Origin: Pseudomonadota bacterium
Lineage (GTDB): Bacteria > Pseudomonadota > Alphaproteobacteria > Rhizobiales > Rhizobiaceae
Direction: 5' to 3'
Assembly (NCBI GenBank): GCA_023393575.1
Contig: JAEWKX010000188.1
Location: 1-10,498, forward strand
Length of the DNA: 10,498 bases
Position 1 is the stretch's first letter, and the number at the start of each line of letters is the position of its first letter. Below the pieces are notes generated by a model. That model had not been told where the DNA came from, did not search any database, and saw only the letters and a program-made list of their open reading frames with translations. The position numbers were made by a program, and so were the translations under genes. Of this stretch, positions 1-5,301 are shown piece by piece.

Positions 1-449
1 ACTTCTACTATTTCTGCTCGACGCCGGACGAGCAGGCGGACTGGTTCATCCGCAACGTGCCCAAGGCGGCCGTGCGCCTTCCCCCCGTGCTGGACGCGGA
101 ATGGAACCCCGCCTCGCCCACATGCAAGCTGCGTCCCGACCCGGCCACCGTGCGTGCCCGCCTGCAACGCTTCATGGACCGGATCGAGGCACATTACGGA
201 AAACGGCCGATCATCTACACGACCGTCGACTTCCACCGCGACAACCTGATCGGTCAATTCGACGACTATCATTTCTGGGTCCGTTCGACCGCGACCCATC
301 CGGGCGACACCTACGCGTCGCGGCGCTGGGCCTTCTGGCAGTACACCGCTACGGGAGTGGTACCGGGCATCAAGGGTGATACCGATATCAACGTCTTCTC
401 CGGCACCGAGAAGCATTGGCGGGCCTGGTTGGCTTCCGCCGGAAGCTGA
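1..449 (+). CDS. GH25-family lysozyme (N-acetylmuramidase), 5' end outside window
   Basis: Partial gene: the reading frame is open from base 3 and ends at TGA 447-449, giving 148 visible residues. GH25 enzymes cleave the beta-1,4 bond between MurNAc and GlcNAc in peptidoglycan. Visible family marks are a YYF strand at the very start, the catalytic D-x-E motif in VLDAEWN (codons at 93-101), the IIYTT strand near 210-224, and the C-terminal block WAFWQYTATG followed by DTDINVF, typical of the last strands of the GH25 barrel. The family is usually a little over 200 residues, so about one third is missing upstream, including any signal peptide; export is therefore expected but not seen. The GTG at 57 is an internal codon, not a start, because homology-like sequence continues upstream of it. 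It lies 99 bp before another murein-cleaving gene on the same strand, so co-transcription is possible. Confidence 0.88.
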   Translation, partial: FYYFCSTPDEQADWFIRNVPKAAVRLPPVLDAEWNPASPTCKLRPDPATVRARLQRFMDRIEAHYGKRPIIYTTVDFHRDNLIGQFDDYHFWVRSTATHPGDTYASRRWAFWQYTATGVVPGIKGDTDINVFSGTEKHWRAWLASAGS

Positions 450-455
450 GGCATT

Positions 456-480
456 TTCCCGGCAGATCGACCTCCGGGAA
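456..480. repeat. Inverted repeat downstream of the GH25 gene
   Basis: TTCCCGG (456-462) and CCGGGAA (474-480) form a perfect 7-bp stem with an 11-nt loop, seven bases after the GH25 stop codon. No T-run follows it on the plus strand, and the TTTT at 454-457 precedes the stem, so it is not a classical terminator. It may stabilise the 3' end of the upstream mRNA or be a regulator site for the next gene. Confidence 0.4.
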
Positions 481-548
481 GGCCTGCCGCCGTTCCGTCA
501 CAATGTATTTCCAGAGCATAGGCCGACCTGTTCAAAAGGAGCCACGAC

Positions 549-1733
549 ATGTCCCTCCTCCGCCGCACCGCGCTTTCCGCCTTCGCCCTCGCCTGTTTCA
601 CCGCCCCGGCGCTGGCGCAGACCTGCGGCGGTGACCTCGGGGCCTTCCTCGCCGGCGTGAAGACGGAAGCCGTCGCCAAGGGCATCCCGGCCGACGTAGC
701 CGACAAGGCCCTGGCCGGCGCGCAGATCGACCAGAAGGTTCTTTCCCGCGACCGCGCCCAGGGTGTGTTCAAACAGACTTTCCTCGAATTCTCGCAGCGG
801 ACGGTGAGCCAGGCACGCCTGGACATCGGCCGGCAGAAGCTCAAGCAGTACGCGGAAGTGTTTCAGCGCGCCAAACAGGAATTCGGCGTCCCGCCGGGTG
901 TGATCGCCGCCTTCTGGGCCATGGAAACGGATTTCGGTGCCGTCCAGGGCGACTTCAACACCCGCAACGCACTGGTCACCCTCGCGCATGACTGCCGCCG
1001 TCCGGAACTGTTTCGGCCGCAACTGCTCGCGCTGATCGAGATGGTCCGACACGGCGATCTCGACCCCGCCGCCAATACCGGCGCCTGGGCTGGCGAAATC
1101 GGCCAGGTACAGATGCTTCCGGAAGACATCATCGCATATGGCGTCGACGGCGATGGTGACGGTCACGTCAACGTCAAGGCGAGCGCCCCCGACGCCATCC
1201 TGACTGCCGCCAAATTCATCCAGAGTCTTGGCTTCCGCCGCGGCGAGCCATGGATCCAGGAGGTCATCCTCCCCACCGCGATCGCATGGGAGAAGACCGG
1301 TCTCGGCAACGAGGTCCCGGCGGGTGACTGGTTCGCCATGGGCGTCACACCGCGCGACGGCAATACCGGCTTCGGCAATCTTCCCGCGGCACTGGTACTG
1401 CCGCAGGGACGCGATGGTCCCGCCTTCCTCACCTATCCCAACTTCAACATCTACCTGGAATGGAACCAGTCCTTCATCTATACGACCTCGGCCGCCTATT
1501 TCGCCACGCGCCTGATGGGCGCTCCGATCTACCAGAAGGGCAATCCCCAGGCTGGCCTGGACGACGGCGCGATGAAGGCTCTCCAGATGAAGTTGCAGTC
1601 GCTCGGCCACGACGTGGGCAAGATCGACGGCATCCTCGGCTCCGGCACGCGCCGCGCGGTCCAGAAGGAACAGGCTCGGCTCGGCCTGCCGGCGGACGGA
1701 TGGCCGACACCGGAACTCCTGCAGGCCCTGTGA
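549..1733 (+). CDS. Secreted lytic murein transglycosylase, MltB/Slt35-type, with C-terminal peptidoglycan-binding domain
   Basis: A 394-aa protein that cleaves the MurNAc-GlcNAc bond non-hydrolytically, leaving 1,6-anhydro-MurNAc ends, in the periplasm. Residues 1-24 are a Sec signal peptide (RR near the N-terminus, hydrophobic core, ALAQ cleavage site); no lipobox is seen, so it is probably soluble rather than a lipoprotein. The SLT_3 catalytic domain covers about 27-325, with the catalytic Glu126 in WAMETDFG and the family stretch AGEIGQVQMLPEDI at 181-194. A DGDGDGH stretch (200-206) matches the EF-hand-like calcium loop position known in E. coli Slt35. Residues 338-394 are a PG_binding_1 domain (LQSLGHDVGKIDGILG...TRRAVQ). 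The start is supported by AAAAGGAG at 534-541, 7 nt upstream. It sits next to a GH25 muramidase, so both neighbours act on glycan strands. The gene symbol is left open because rhizobia carry several paralogues of this family. Confidence 0.93.
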   Translation: MSLLRRTALSAFALACFTAPALAQTCGGDLGAFLAGVKTEAVAKGIPADVADKALAGAQIDQKVLSRDRAQGVFKQTFLEFSQRTVSQARLDIGRQKLKQYAEVFQRAKQEFGVPPGVIAAFWAMETDFGAVQGDFNTRNALVTLAHDCRRPELFRPQLLALIEMVRHGDLDPAANTGAWAGEIGQVQMLPEDIIAYGVDGDGDGHVNVKASAPDAILTAAKFIQSLGFRRGEPWIQEVILPTAIAWEKTGLGNEVPAGDWFAMGVTPRDGNTGFGNLPAALVLPQGRDGPAFLTYPNFNIYLEWNQSFIYTTSAAYFATRLMGAPIYQKGNPQAGLDDGAMKALQMKLQSLGHDVGKIDGILGSGTRRAVQKEQARLGLPADGWPTPELLQAL

Positions 1734-1759
1734 GAAGTTCCGCCCCTCGCGGGATCCGG

Positions 1760-1783
1760 GTGGCGCCGAGCGATCGGCGCCAC
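1760..1783. other. Perfect 10-bp stem-loop between the transglycosylase and transporter genes
   Basis: GTGGCGCCGA (1760-1769) and TCGGCGCCAC (1774-1783) are exact reverse complements around a 4-nt GCGA loop. The hairpin starts 26 nt after the upstream stop codon. It is very GC-rich but is not followed by a T-run on either strand, so it could be a U-tract-poor terminator, an mRNA 3'-end stabiliser or an operator. It ends one base before the ATG at 1785, which would make that ATG a poor start for the next gene. Confidence 0.6.
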
Positions 1784-1806
1784 TATGCGTTCGGGGGCAA
1801 CTGCAC

Positions 1807-1811
1807 GGAGA
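1807..1811 (+). promoter_or_regulatory. Ribosome binding site that selects the GTG start of the EamA transporter
   Basis: GGAGA, placed 6 to 7 nt before GTG 1818. The in-frame ATG at 1785 has no purine-rich site in front of it, only the arm of a strong hairpin, so this site argues for the shorter protein. Confidence 0.6.
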
Positions 1812-1817
1812 ATCATA

Positions 1818-2753
1818 GTGGCACCAGCATCCGCACAACGTCTGACGGGGAAGTCCTGGGCGCTTCTGTTCCTCCTTGGCCTGATCTGGGGCGGATCCTT
1901 CTTCTTCGCCAGGATCGCCGTCCTCGACGTTCCGCCGTTCACGCTCGTCCTGCTGCGGCTCTCGCTTGCGGCGCTGGCGCTGCACGTCTACCTCTGGGGC
2001 CGCTCCGATCTCTACGGGACGTTGCGCACGCATTGGCGCGCCTTCGCCGTGATGGGCCTCGTGAACAACGCCCTGCCGCACACGCTCATCTTCTTTGGCC
2101 AGACGGAGATCGGGGCAGGCCTTGCCTCCATCCTCAACGCCACCACACCGATCTGGACGGTACTCATAGCCCACATCTGGACAGCGGACGAGAAGCTGAC
2201 CGGCCGCAAGGCGGCGGGCTGCATGATCGGGCTGGCCGGGACGGTGGTGATGATCGGTCCCGCCGTCAGTTCGGCCGCTCACGCCCCGGCATGGGCCCTT
2301 GTCCTGCCCGTGCTGGCGGCGATCTGCTACGGCGTCGCCGGAACCTTCGGAAAGCGCTTCCGCGACATCCCCGCGCCTGTGACCGCGACCGGGCAGCTCA
2401 CGGCCTCCAGCCTGATCATGCTGCCGGTCGCGCTGCTTGCCGACCAGCCCTGGTCGCTGCCCTTCCCCGGCGTCCCGGCGATCCTCGCCATCCTGGGTCT
2501 CGCCCTTCTCTCCACAGCCTTCGCCTATCTGCTGTTTTTCCGGATCCTGACCCTCGCCGGCGCGACCAATACCTCGCTCGTCACGCTACTGGTGCCCCCG
2601 AGTGCGATTCTCCTCGGGGCGCTCTTCCTCGGCGAGCGGCTTTCCGCGACCGATCTTTCGGGAATGGCCCTGATCGGTGCCGGTCTCCTCGCTCTCGACG
2701 GTCGGCTCATCACGAGGATTTTCCACCCAGGTACTGCCGGGGACAGGCGCTGA
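1818..2753 (+). CDS. EamA/DMT-superfamily membrane transporter (RhaT/YdcZ-like permease)
   Basis: A 311-aa inner-membrane protein from GTG 1818 (322 aa if ATG 1785 is used). It has the usual duplicated EamA design of about ten hydrophobic helices: the first repeat covers roughly residues 12-138, opening with the hallmark LGLIWGGSFFFARIAV, and the second roughly 148-285, with FAYLLFFRILTLAGAT and the LVPPSAILLGALFLGE helix typical of the final repeat half. The tail after residue 290 is short and charged. Members export or import small metabolites (amino acids, nucleosides, drugs), but the substrate cannot be read from sequence and the neighbours give no hint. The GTG start is preferred because of GGAGA at 1807-1811 and because the upstream ATG abuts a 10-bp hairpin. 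No clear terminator follows the stop at 2751-2753. Confidence 0.92.
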   Translation: MAPASAQRLTGKSWALLFLLGLIWGGSFFFARIAVLDVPPFTLVLLRLSLAALALHVYLWGRSDLYGTLRTHWRAFAVMGLVNNALPHTLIFFGQTEIGAGLASILNATTPIWTVLIAHIWTADEKLTGRKAAGCMIGLAGTVVMIGPAVSSAAHAPAWALVLPVLAAICYGVAGTFGKRFRDIPAPVTATGQLTASSLIMLPVALLADQPWSLPFPGVPAILAILGLALLSTAFAYLLFFRILTLAGATNTSLVTLLVPPSAILLGALFLGERLSATDLSGMALIGAGLLALDGRLITRIFHPGTAGDRR

Positions 2754-2799
2754 TCTGTACCGTTACCTCACAGACTGTTTCGGTTATTAACAGGCGGAG

Positions 2800-2814
2800 A
2801 CGTTAATTTAACGT
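2800..2814. promoter_or_regulatory. 15-bp palindrome, possible regulator binding site
   Basis: ACGTTAA (2800-2806) and TTAACGT (2808-2814) are perfect reverse complements around a central T. The compact, AT-rich form is typical of a dimeric HTH-regulator operator rather than an RNA stem. No regulator can be assigned from the sequence. Confidence 0.4.
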
Positions 2815-2831
2815 TTCATTCAGCAGATAAA

Positions 2832-2860
2832 TCACTGAAATTTCAATTCAAAAACAGTGA
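2832..2860. repeat. Inverted repeat TCACTG...CAGTGA containing a nested palindrome
   Basis: TCACTG (2832-2837) pairs with CAGTGA (2855-2860) over a 17-nt AT-rich spacer. Inside it, TGAAATTTCA (2836-2845) is itself a 10-bp palindrome, so two alternative foldings or two protein sites overlap here. Confidence 0.35.
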
Positions 2861-2919
2861 CTTAAGAGGATAACAAAAAGGAAATCCGTTGCCGCTGTTT
2901 TGCAGTGCAGCACAAAAAC

Positions 2920-2943
2920 CGCTTTTCAAGACGTAAAAAAGCG
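2920..2943. repeat. 7-bp stem-loop just upstream of the small-peptide ribosome binding site
   Basis: CGCTTTT (2920-2926) and AAAAGCG (2937-2943) pair across a 10-nt loop, ending 24 nt before the AAGGAGG at 2968. The A-run lies in the downstream arm and no T-run follows, so it is not a terminator. It may be part of the promoter region or a leader structure. Confidence 0.35.
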
Positions 2944-2979
2944 ACTTACACTGCCCTTCGTCAGCACAAGGAGGCAGAC

Positions 2980-3057
2980 ATGGGACGTGCATACTCTCTG
3001 AATGTCCTGGTAGTCGGTGCAGCGTTTGTGTTCGTGGCTTCCATGCTCTTCATCTGA
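2980..3057 (+). CDS. 25-aa hydrophobic small protein, probable single-pass membrane peptide
   Basis: Too short for usual gene calling. ATG 2980 to TGA 3055-3057 encodes 25 residues: a short polar N-terminus (MGRAYSLN) and then an unbroken run of about 17 hydrophobic residues (Val, Leu, Ala, Phe, Met, Ile) to the C-terminus, long enough for one membrane crossing. Translation support is strong: AAGGAGG at 2968-2974 lies 5 nt before the ATG, the best Shine-Dalgarno sequence in the window. A clear hairpin terminator (3124-3160) follows 66 nt after the stop, so the gene looks like its own short transcript with an AT-rich leader. I do not recognise a named family. The single Arg at position 3 favours a cytoplasmic N-terminus by the positive-inside rule. 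It could be a small membrane-protein regulator of a larger complex, or less likely a toxin-like peptide; neither is shown. Confidence 0.65.
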   Translation: MGRAYSLNVLVVGAAFVFVASMLFI

Positions 3058-3123
3058 GCGCCACAATCTCTCCGCATCGGGACAGATCTGGCATCCGTGA
3101 CACTATGACAAAGGTTTGAAAGC

Positions 3124-3160
3124 AAAGAACGCAGCTTCATCGGCTGCGTTCTTTTCTTTT
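3124..3160 (+). terminator. Strong intrinsic terminator between the small-peptide gene and metF, probably bidirectional
   Basis: AAAGAACGCAGC (3124-3135) and GCTGCGTTCTTT (3143-3154) form a perfect 12-bp stem with a 7-nt loop, followed on the plus strand by TCTTTT to 3160. Read on the minus strand, the same stem ends in CTTTGCTTTC, so it can also end the metF transcript, whose stop codon is 17 bp away. Its place between convergent genes fits a shared terminator. Confidence 0.9.
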
Positions 3161-3176
3161 GCACCCCGCCGGACGG

Positions 3177-4073
3177 TCATGCGGCAGCACCGGCCTCCAG
3201 CCGGCGCCTGGAACGGCCCAGCCGCTCCAGCACGGCGTTGACCAGGGGCGCCCTGTTCATCGTGTAGATGTGGAAGTCATGGAGGCCGCGACCCTGCAAG
3301 TCCGCAATCTGCTCCGCTGCCACATCGGCTGCCACCTCCGCTCGCTCGAGCGGCTTGTCATCCAGGCCATCGAAGCGGGCATCGAGGAATGTGGGGATCG
3401 AAGCGCCGCAGCGGGAAGCGAAGCGCTTGAGCTGGGTGAGATTCTGGATAGGCATGATTCCGGGAACGACCGGAATTGCCACTCCTGCCGCCCGCACCTT
3501 TTCCAGGTAACGCTCGAACGCGTCGTTGTCGAAGAAGAACTGGGTCAGCGCCCGCGAGGCGCCTGCATCGGCCTTACGCTTCAGCGTGTCGATGTCGGCC
3601 GCAAGATCGACGCTCTCGGGGTGCTTTTCCGGGTAGGCAGAGACGGAGATATCGAATTCGCCGGCCATGCGCAAAGCCGCTACAAGCTCGCTCGTGTCGC
3701 CGTAGCCTTCCGGGTGCGGCACATAGTTCGTACCGATGCCACTTGCCGGATCACCGCGCAGCGCGACGATGTGGCGGACACCGGAAACCCTGTACTCGTC
3801 GACCACCGCCTGCACCTCCTCGCGGGAAGCATCGACGCAGGTAAGGTGCGCCGCCGTCATCAGGGAAGTCTCCCCAATCAGCCGACGGACGGTCGCCAGC
3901 GTCGGCGCTTTGGTGGAGCCGCCCGCACCGTAGGTAACGGAGACGAAGTCCGGTTCCCACGCGGCAAGATTCTCAACCGCGTCCCACAGCTGCCCTTCCA
4001 TCTCGCGTGAGCGCGGCGGGAAGAATTCAAAGGAAATACCGAAGGATTTCCGCGGATGCCCTGTCGATGTCAT
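3177..4073 (-). CDS. metF: 5,10-methylenetetrahydrofolate reductase
   Basis: A 298-aa flavoenzyme that reduces 5,10-methylene-THF to 5-methyl-THF with NAD(P)H and FAD, supplying the methyl group for methionine synthase. The length matches bacterial MetF (about 295 aa). Visible marks are FEFFPP at 15-20 with Glu16 in the place of the E. coli proton donor Glu28, VSVTYGAGGS (45-53), the flavin-contacting ALRGD (104-108; Asp108 equals E. coli Asp120), TQFFFD (177-182) and the closing FHIYTMNRA (267-275). The ATG is preceded by GAGAGGAA (minus strand of 4081-4088) at 7-nt spacing. That site overlaps the stop codon of the upstream regulator gene, and the gap is only 13 bp, so the two are one operon with likely translational coupling. 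No SAM riboswitch is visible; control is probably through the palindrome at 5109-5136. Confidence 0.97.
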   Translation of the reverse strand: MTSTGHPRKSFGISFEFFPPRSREMEGQLWDAVENLAAWEPDFVSVTYGAGGSTKAPTLATVRRLIGETSLMTAAHLTCVDASREEVQAVVDEYRVSGVRHIVALRGDPASGIGTNYVPHPEGYGDTSELVAALRMAGEFDISVSAYPEKHPESVDLAADIDTLKRKADAGASRALTQFFFDNDAFERYLEKVRAAGVAIPVVPGIMPIQNLTQLKRFASRCGASIPTFLDARFDGLDDKPLERAEVAADVAAEQIADLQGRGLHDFHIYTMNRAPLVNAVLERLGRSRRRLEAGAAA

Positions 4074-4086
4074 GGCGGTATTCCTC

Positions 4087-5088
4087 TCAGGCTGGGGTGA
4101 GTTCTTCGGCGACGGCCTCGTCGGCGATCAGCAGCCGGCGGTCGCGGGCGAGCCAGACCGTCGCGGTCAACGAAGGGTCCCCCTGCTTCTCGGTAGTGAG
4201 GTCGATCACCTCCTCGACGTCCAGGCCGACCTTGGCCAGCCAGTCCGCCATCGTCTGGTGGGAGAAGCCGAGGCGCACATGAGCATGCTCGTCGCGCAGG
4301 TATTCGAGATCATGAGGGGCCAGATCGACGATCAGCAGCCGCCCGGCAGGCCGCAGCACCCGCGCGGCTTCCGCGATCGCGCGTTCCGGCTCATCGAGGA
4401 AGTGCAGCACCTGGTGGATCGTCACCAGATCGAAATCCTGCCCGTCGAGCGGCAGGTTGAAGATATCTCCCTGACGGACCGAAGCCTTCACGATGCCGGC
4501 CTTGTCGAGATTGGCACGCGCCACCGAGAGCATGTCCCGGCTCGCATCGATACCGAGCGCGCGGCGGTAGACATTCGAGAGAAGCTGAAGGATCCAGCCC
4601 GTGCCGGTGCCGAGATCCAGCAAGGAATTGACCGGTTTCCGCCCGATCAACTTCAGCAGAGCCTTCTCGACGGCGGAGTCGCTCACATGCAGGCGGCGCA
4701 ATTCGTCCCATTCGGAGGCATTGCGGCTGAAATAGGCCTGGGCACGTTCCGCTCTCGCTCGTTTCACCGTTGCCAGACGCTCACGGTCGCGCGTCAGGAT
4801 CGGATCATCGGGCGCGACCGACATCAGTAGCGTCCGCACCAGCGAAGCCGCCGGACCATCCTGCTTCAGCCGGAAGTAAGCCCAGGCGCCCTCCTGGTAC
4901 CGCTCTATGAGGTCTTCCTCCGCCAGCAGCTTGAGATGGCGCGAGATGCGCGGCTGCGACTGGCCCAGGATTTCGGTGAGATCGGTCACGGTCAGATCAC
5001 CCGCAGCCACGAGGGCGAGCAGCCGGAAGCGTGTCGGTTCCCCTGCCGTCTTCAGCACGTCCACGAGCGTGTCGAGCGAATGTCCCAT
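4087..5088 (-). CDS. ArsR-family regulator fused to a SAM-dependent methyltransferase domain (SahR-like)
   Basis: 333 aa. Residues 5-90 are an ArsR-type winged helix (AGEPTRFRLLALVAAGDLTVTDL, recognition helix QSQPRISRHLKLL at 43-55). Residues 110-315 are a class I methyltransferase fold of the Methyltransf_11 type: motif I LLDLGTGTG at 156-164, the acidic ribose-binding Asp181 in GIDAS, QGD at 206-208, and HQVLHFLDEPE at 225-235. The whole protein has no cysteine, and the place where metal sensors carry ELCVCDL reads DLTVTDL (31-37), so thiol-based metal sensing is ruled out by sequence. It leads an operon with metF and sits beside a 28-bp palindrome. SahR regulators, ArsR-family proteins that respond to S-adenosylhomocysteine, control methionine-cycle genes in Proteobacteria, so I infer a SahR-like autorepressor of metF. 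Whether the methyltransferase domain is catalytic or only binds SAM/SAH is unknown. Confidence 0.93.
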   Translation of the reverse strand: MGHSLDTLVDVLKTAGEPTRFRLLALVAAGDLTVTDLTEILGQSQPRISRHLKLLAEEDLIERYQEGAWAYFRLKQDGPAASLVRTLLMSVAPDDPILTRDRERLATVKRARAERAQAYFSRNASEWDELRRLHVSDSAVEKALLKLIGRKPVNSLLDLGTGTGWILQLLSNVYRRALGIDASRDMLSVARANLDKAGIVKASVRQGDIFNLPLDGQDFDLVTIHQVLHFLDEPERAIAEAARVLRPAGRLLIVDLAPHDLEYLRDEHAHVRLGFSHQTMADWLAKVGLDVEEVIDLTTEKQGDPSLTATVWLARDRRLLIADEAVAEELTPA

Positions 5089-5108
5089 GCCTGCCCTATC
5101 CCTGCAAT

Positions 5109-5136
5109 CAACATATAAAGATATGTTTATATGTTG
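5109..5136. promoter_or_regulatory. 28-bp palindrome, likely operator of the ArsR-methyltransferase/metF operon, overlapping its promoter
   Basis: CAACATATAAA (5109-5119) and TTTATATGTTG (5126-5136) are perfect 11-bp reverse complements around GATATG, and the inner ATAT is also symmetric, so only one base pair (5120/5125) breaks the symmetry. It lies 21 to 48 bp upstream of the regulator's ATG. On the minus strand CTTGCC (5148-5143), N17 and CATATC (5125-5120) resemble a rhizobial sigma-70 promoter, placing the -10 inside the palindrome. A bound dimer would block RNA polymerase, as expected of autorepression. The start codon itself is preceded by AGGG five bases upstream. Confidence 0.75.
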
Positions 5137-5185
5137 CAGACAGGCAAGGCAACCCTAAAACAGCGGCCTGAGAAGAAACATCAAC

Positions 5186-5211
5186 GGGCGGGGCACTGTC
5201 GCACCCCGCCC
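5186..5211 (-). terminator. Probable terminator of the chemoreceptor gene
   Basis: GGGCGGGG (5186-5193) and CCCCGCCC (5204-5211) form a perfect 8-bp GC stem with a 10-nt loop about 90 nt past the chemoreceptor stop. Read on the minus strand it is followed by GTTGATGTTTCTTCTC, a loose T-rich tail. The tail is imperfect, so termination strength is uncertain. It also shields the divergently read operator region upstream of the regulator operon. Confidence 0.55.
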
Positions 5212-5301
5212 ATGTCACACTACACGTTACTTTGTCAGACTCGCCCCAGTCCCTGGCTGACGCCTGACCTGGGCAGCGCCGCCGACGGCGGAGGAGCCGC
5301 C

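Larger units (their letters stand above)
2754..2979 (+). promoter_or_regulatory. AT-rich intergenic leader with several inverted repeats, upstream of a 25-codon gene
   Basis: This 226-bp gap is far more AT-rich than the coding DNA around it: by hand count 2801-2880 has 23 G+C in 80 bases. It holds no convincing ORF. It contains a 15-bp palindrome (2800-2814), a TCACTG/CAGTGA inverted repeat (2832-2860) and a CGCTTTT/AAAAGCG stem (2920-2943). A promoter for the small gene at 2980 should lie here. The best plus-strand guess is a weak TTTCAA-N17-TACACT pair just before 2956, which I regard as tentative. The structure would also suit a regulated leader or a small RNA gene. Confidence 0.5.

Noticed and set aside
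498..2282. 594-codon open frame on the minus strand across the transglycosylase and transporter genes
   Set aside because: It is antisense to two well-supported genes, has a composition rich in Arg/Gly/Asp without any family motif, and comes from GC-rich third positions. It crosses the boundary between two genes and their hairpin, as chance frames do.
3058..3123. Possible second small ORF or RNA between the 25-codon gene and its terminator
   Set aside because: I see only a short CAGATCTG palindrome and no start codon with a ribosome binding site; it is most simply the 3' untranslated region of the small mRNA.
4074..5160. SAM or SAH riboswitch controlling metF
   Set aside because: The leader of the operon is only some 25-50 nt and consists mostly of the palindrome; the 13-bp gap before metF is too short for any known SAM-class aptamer.
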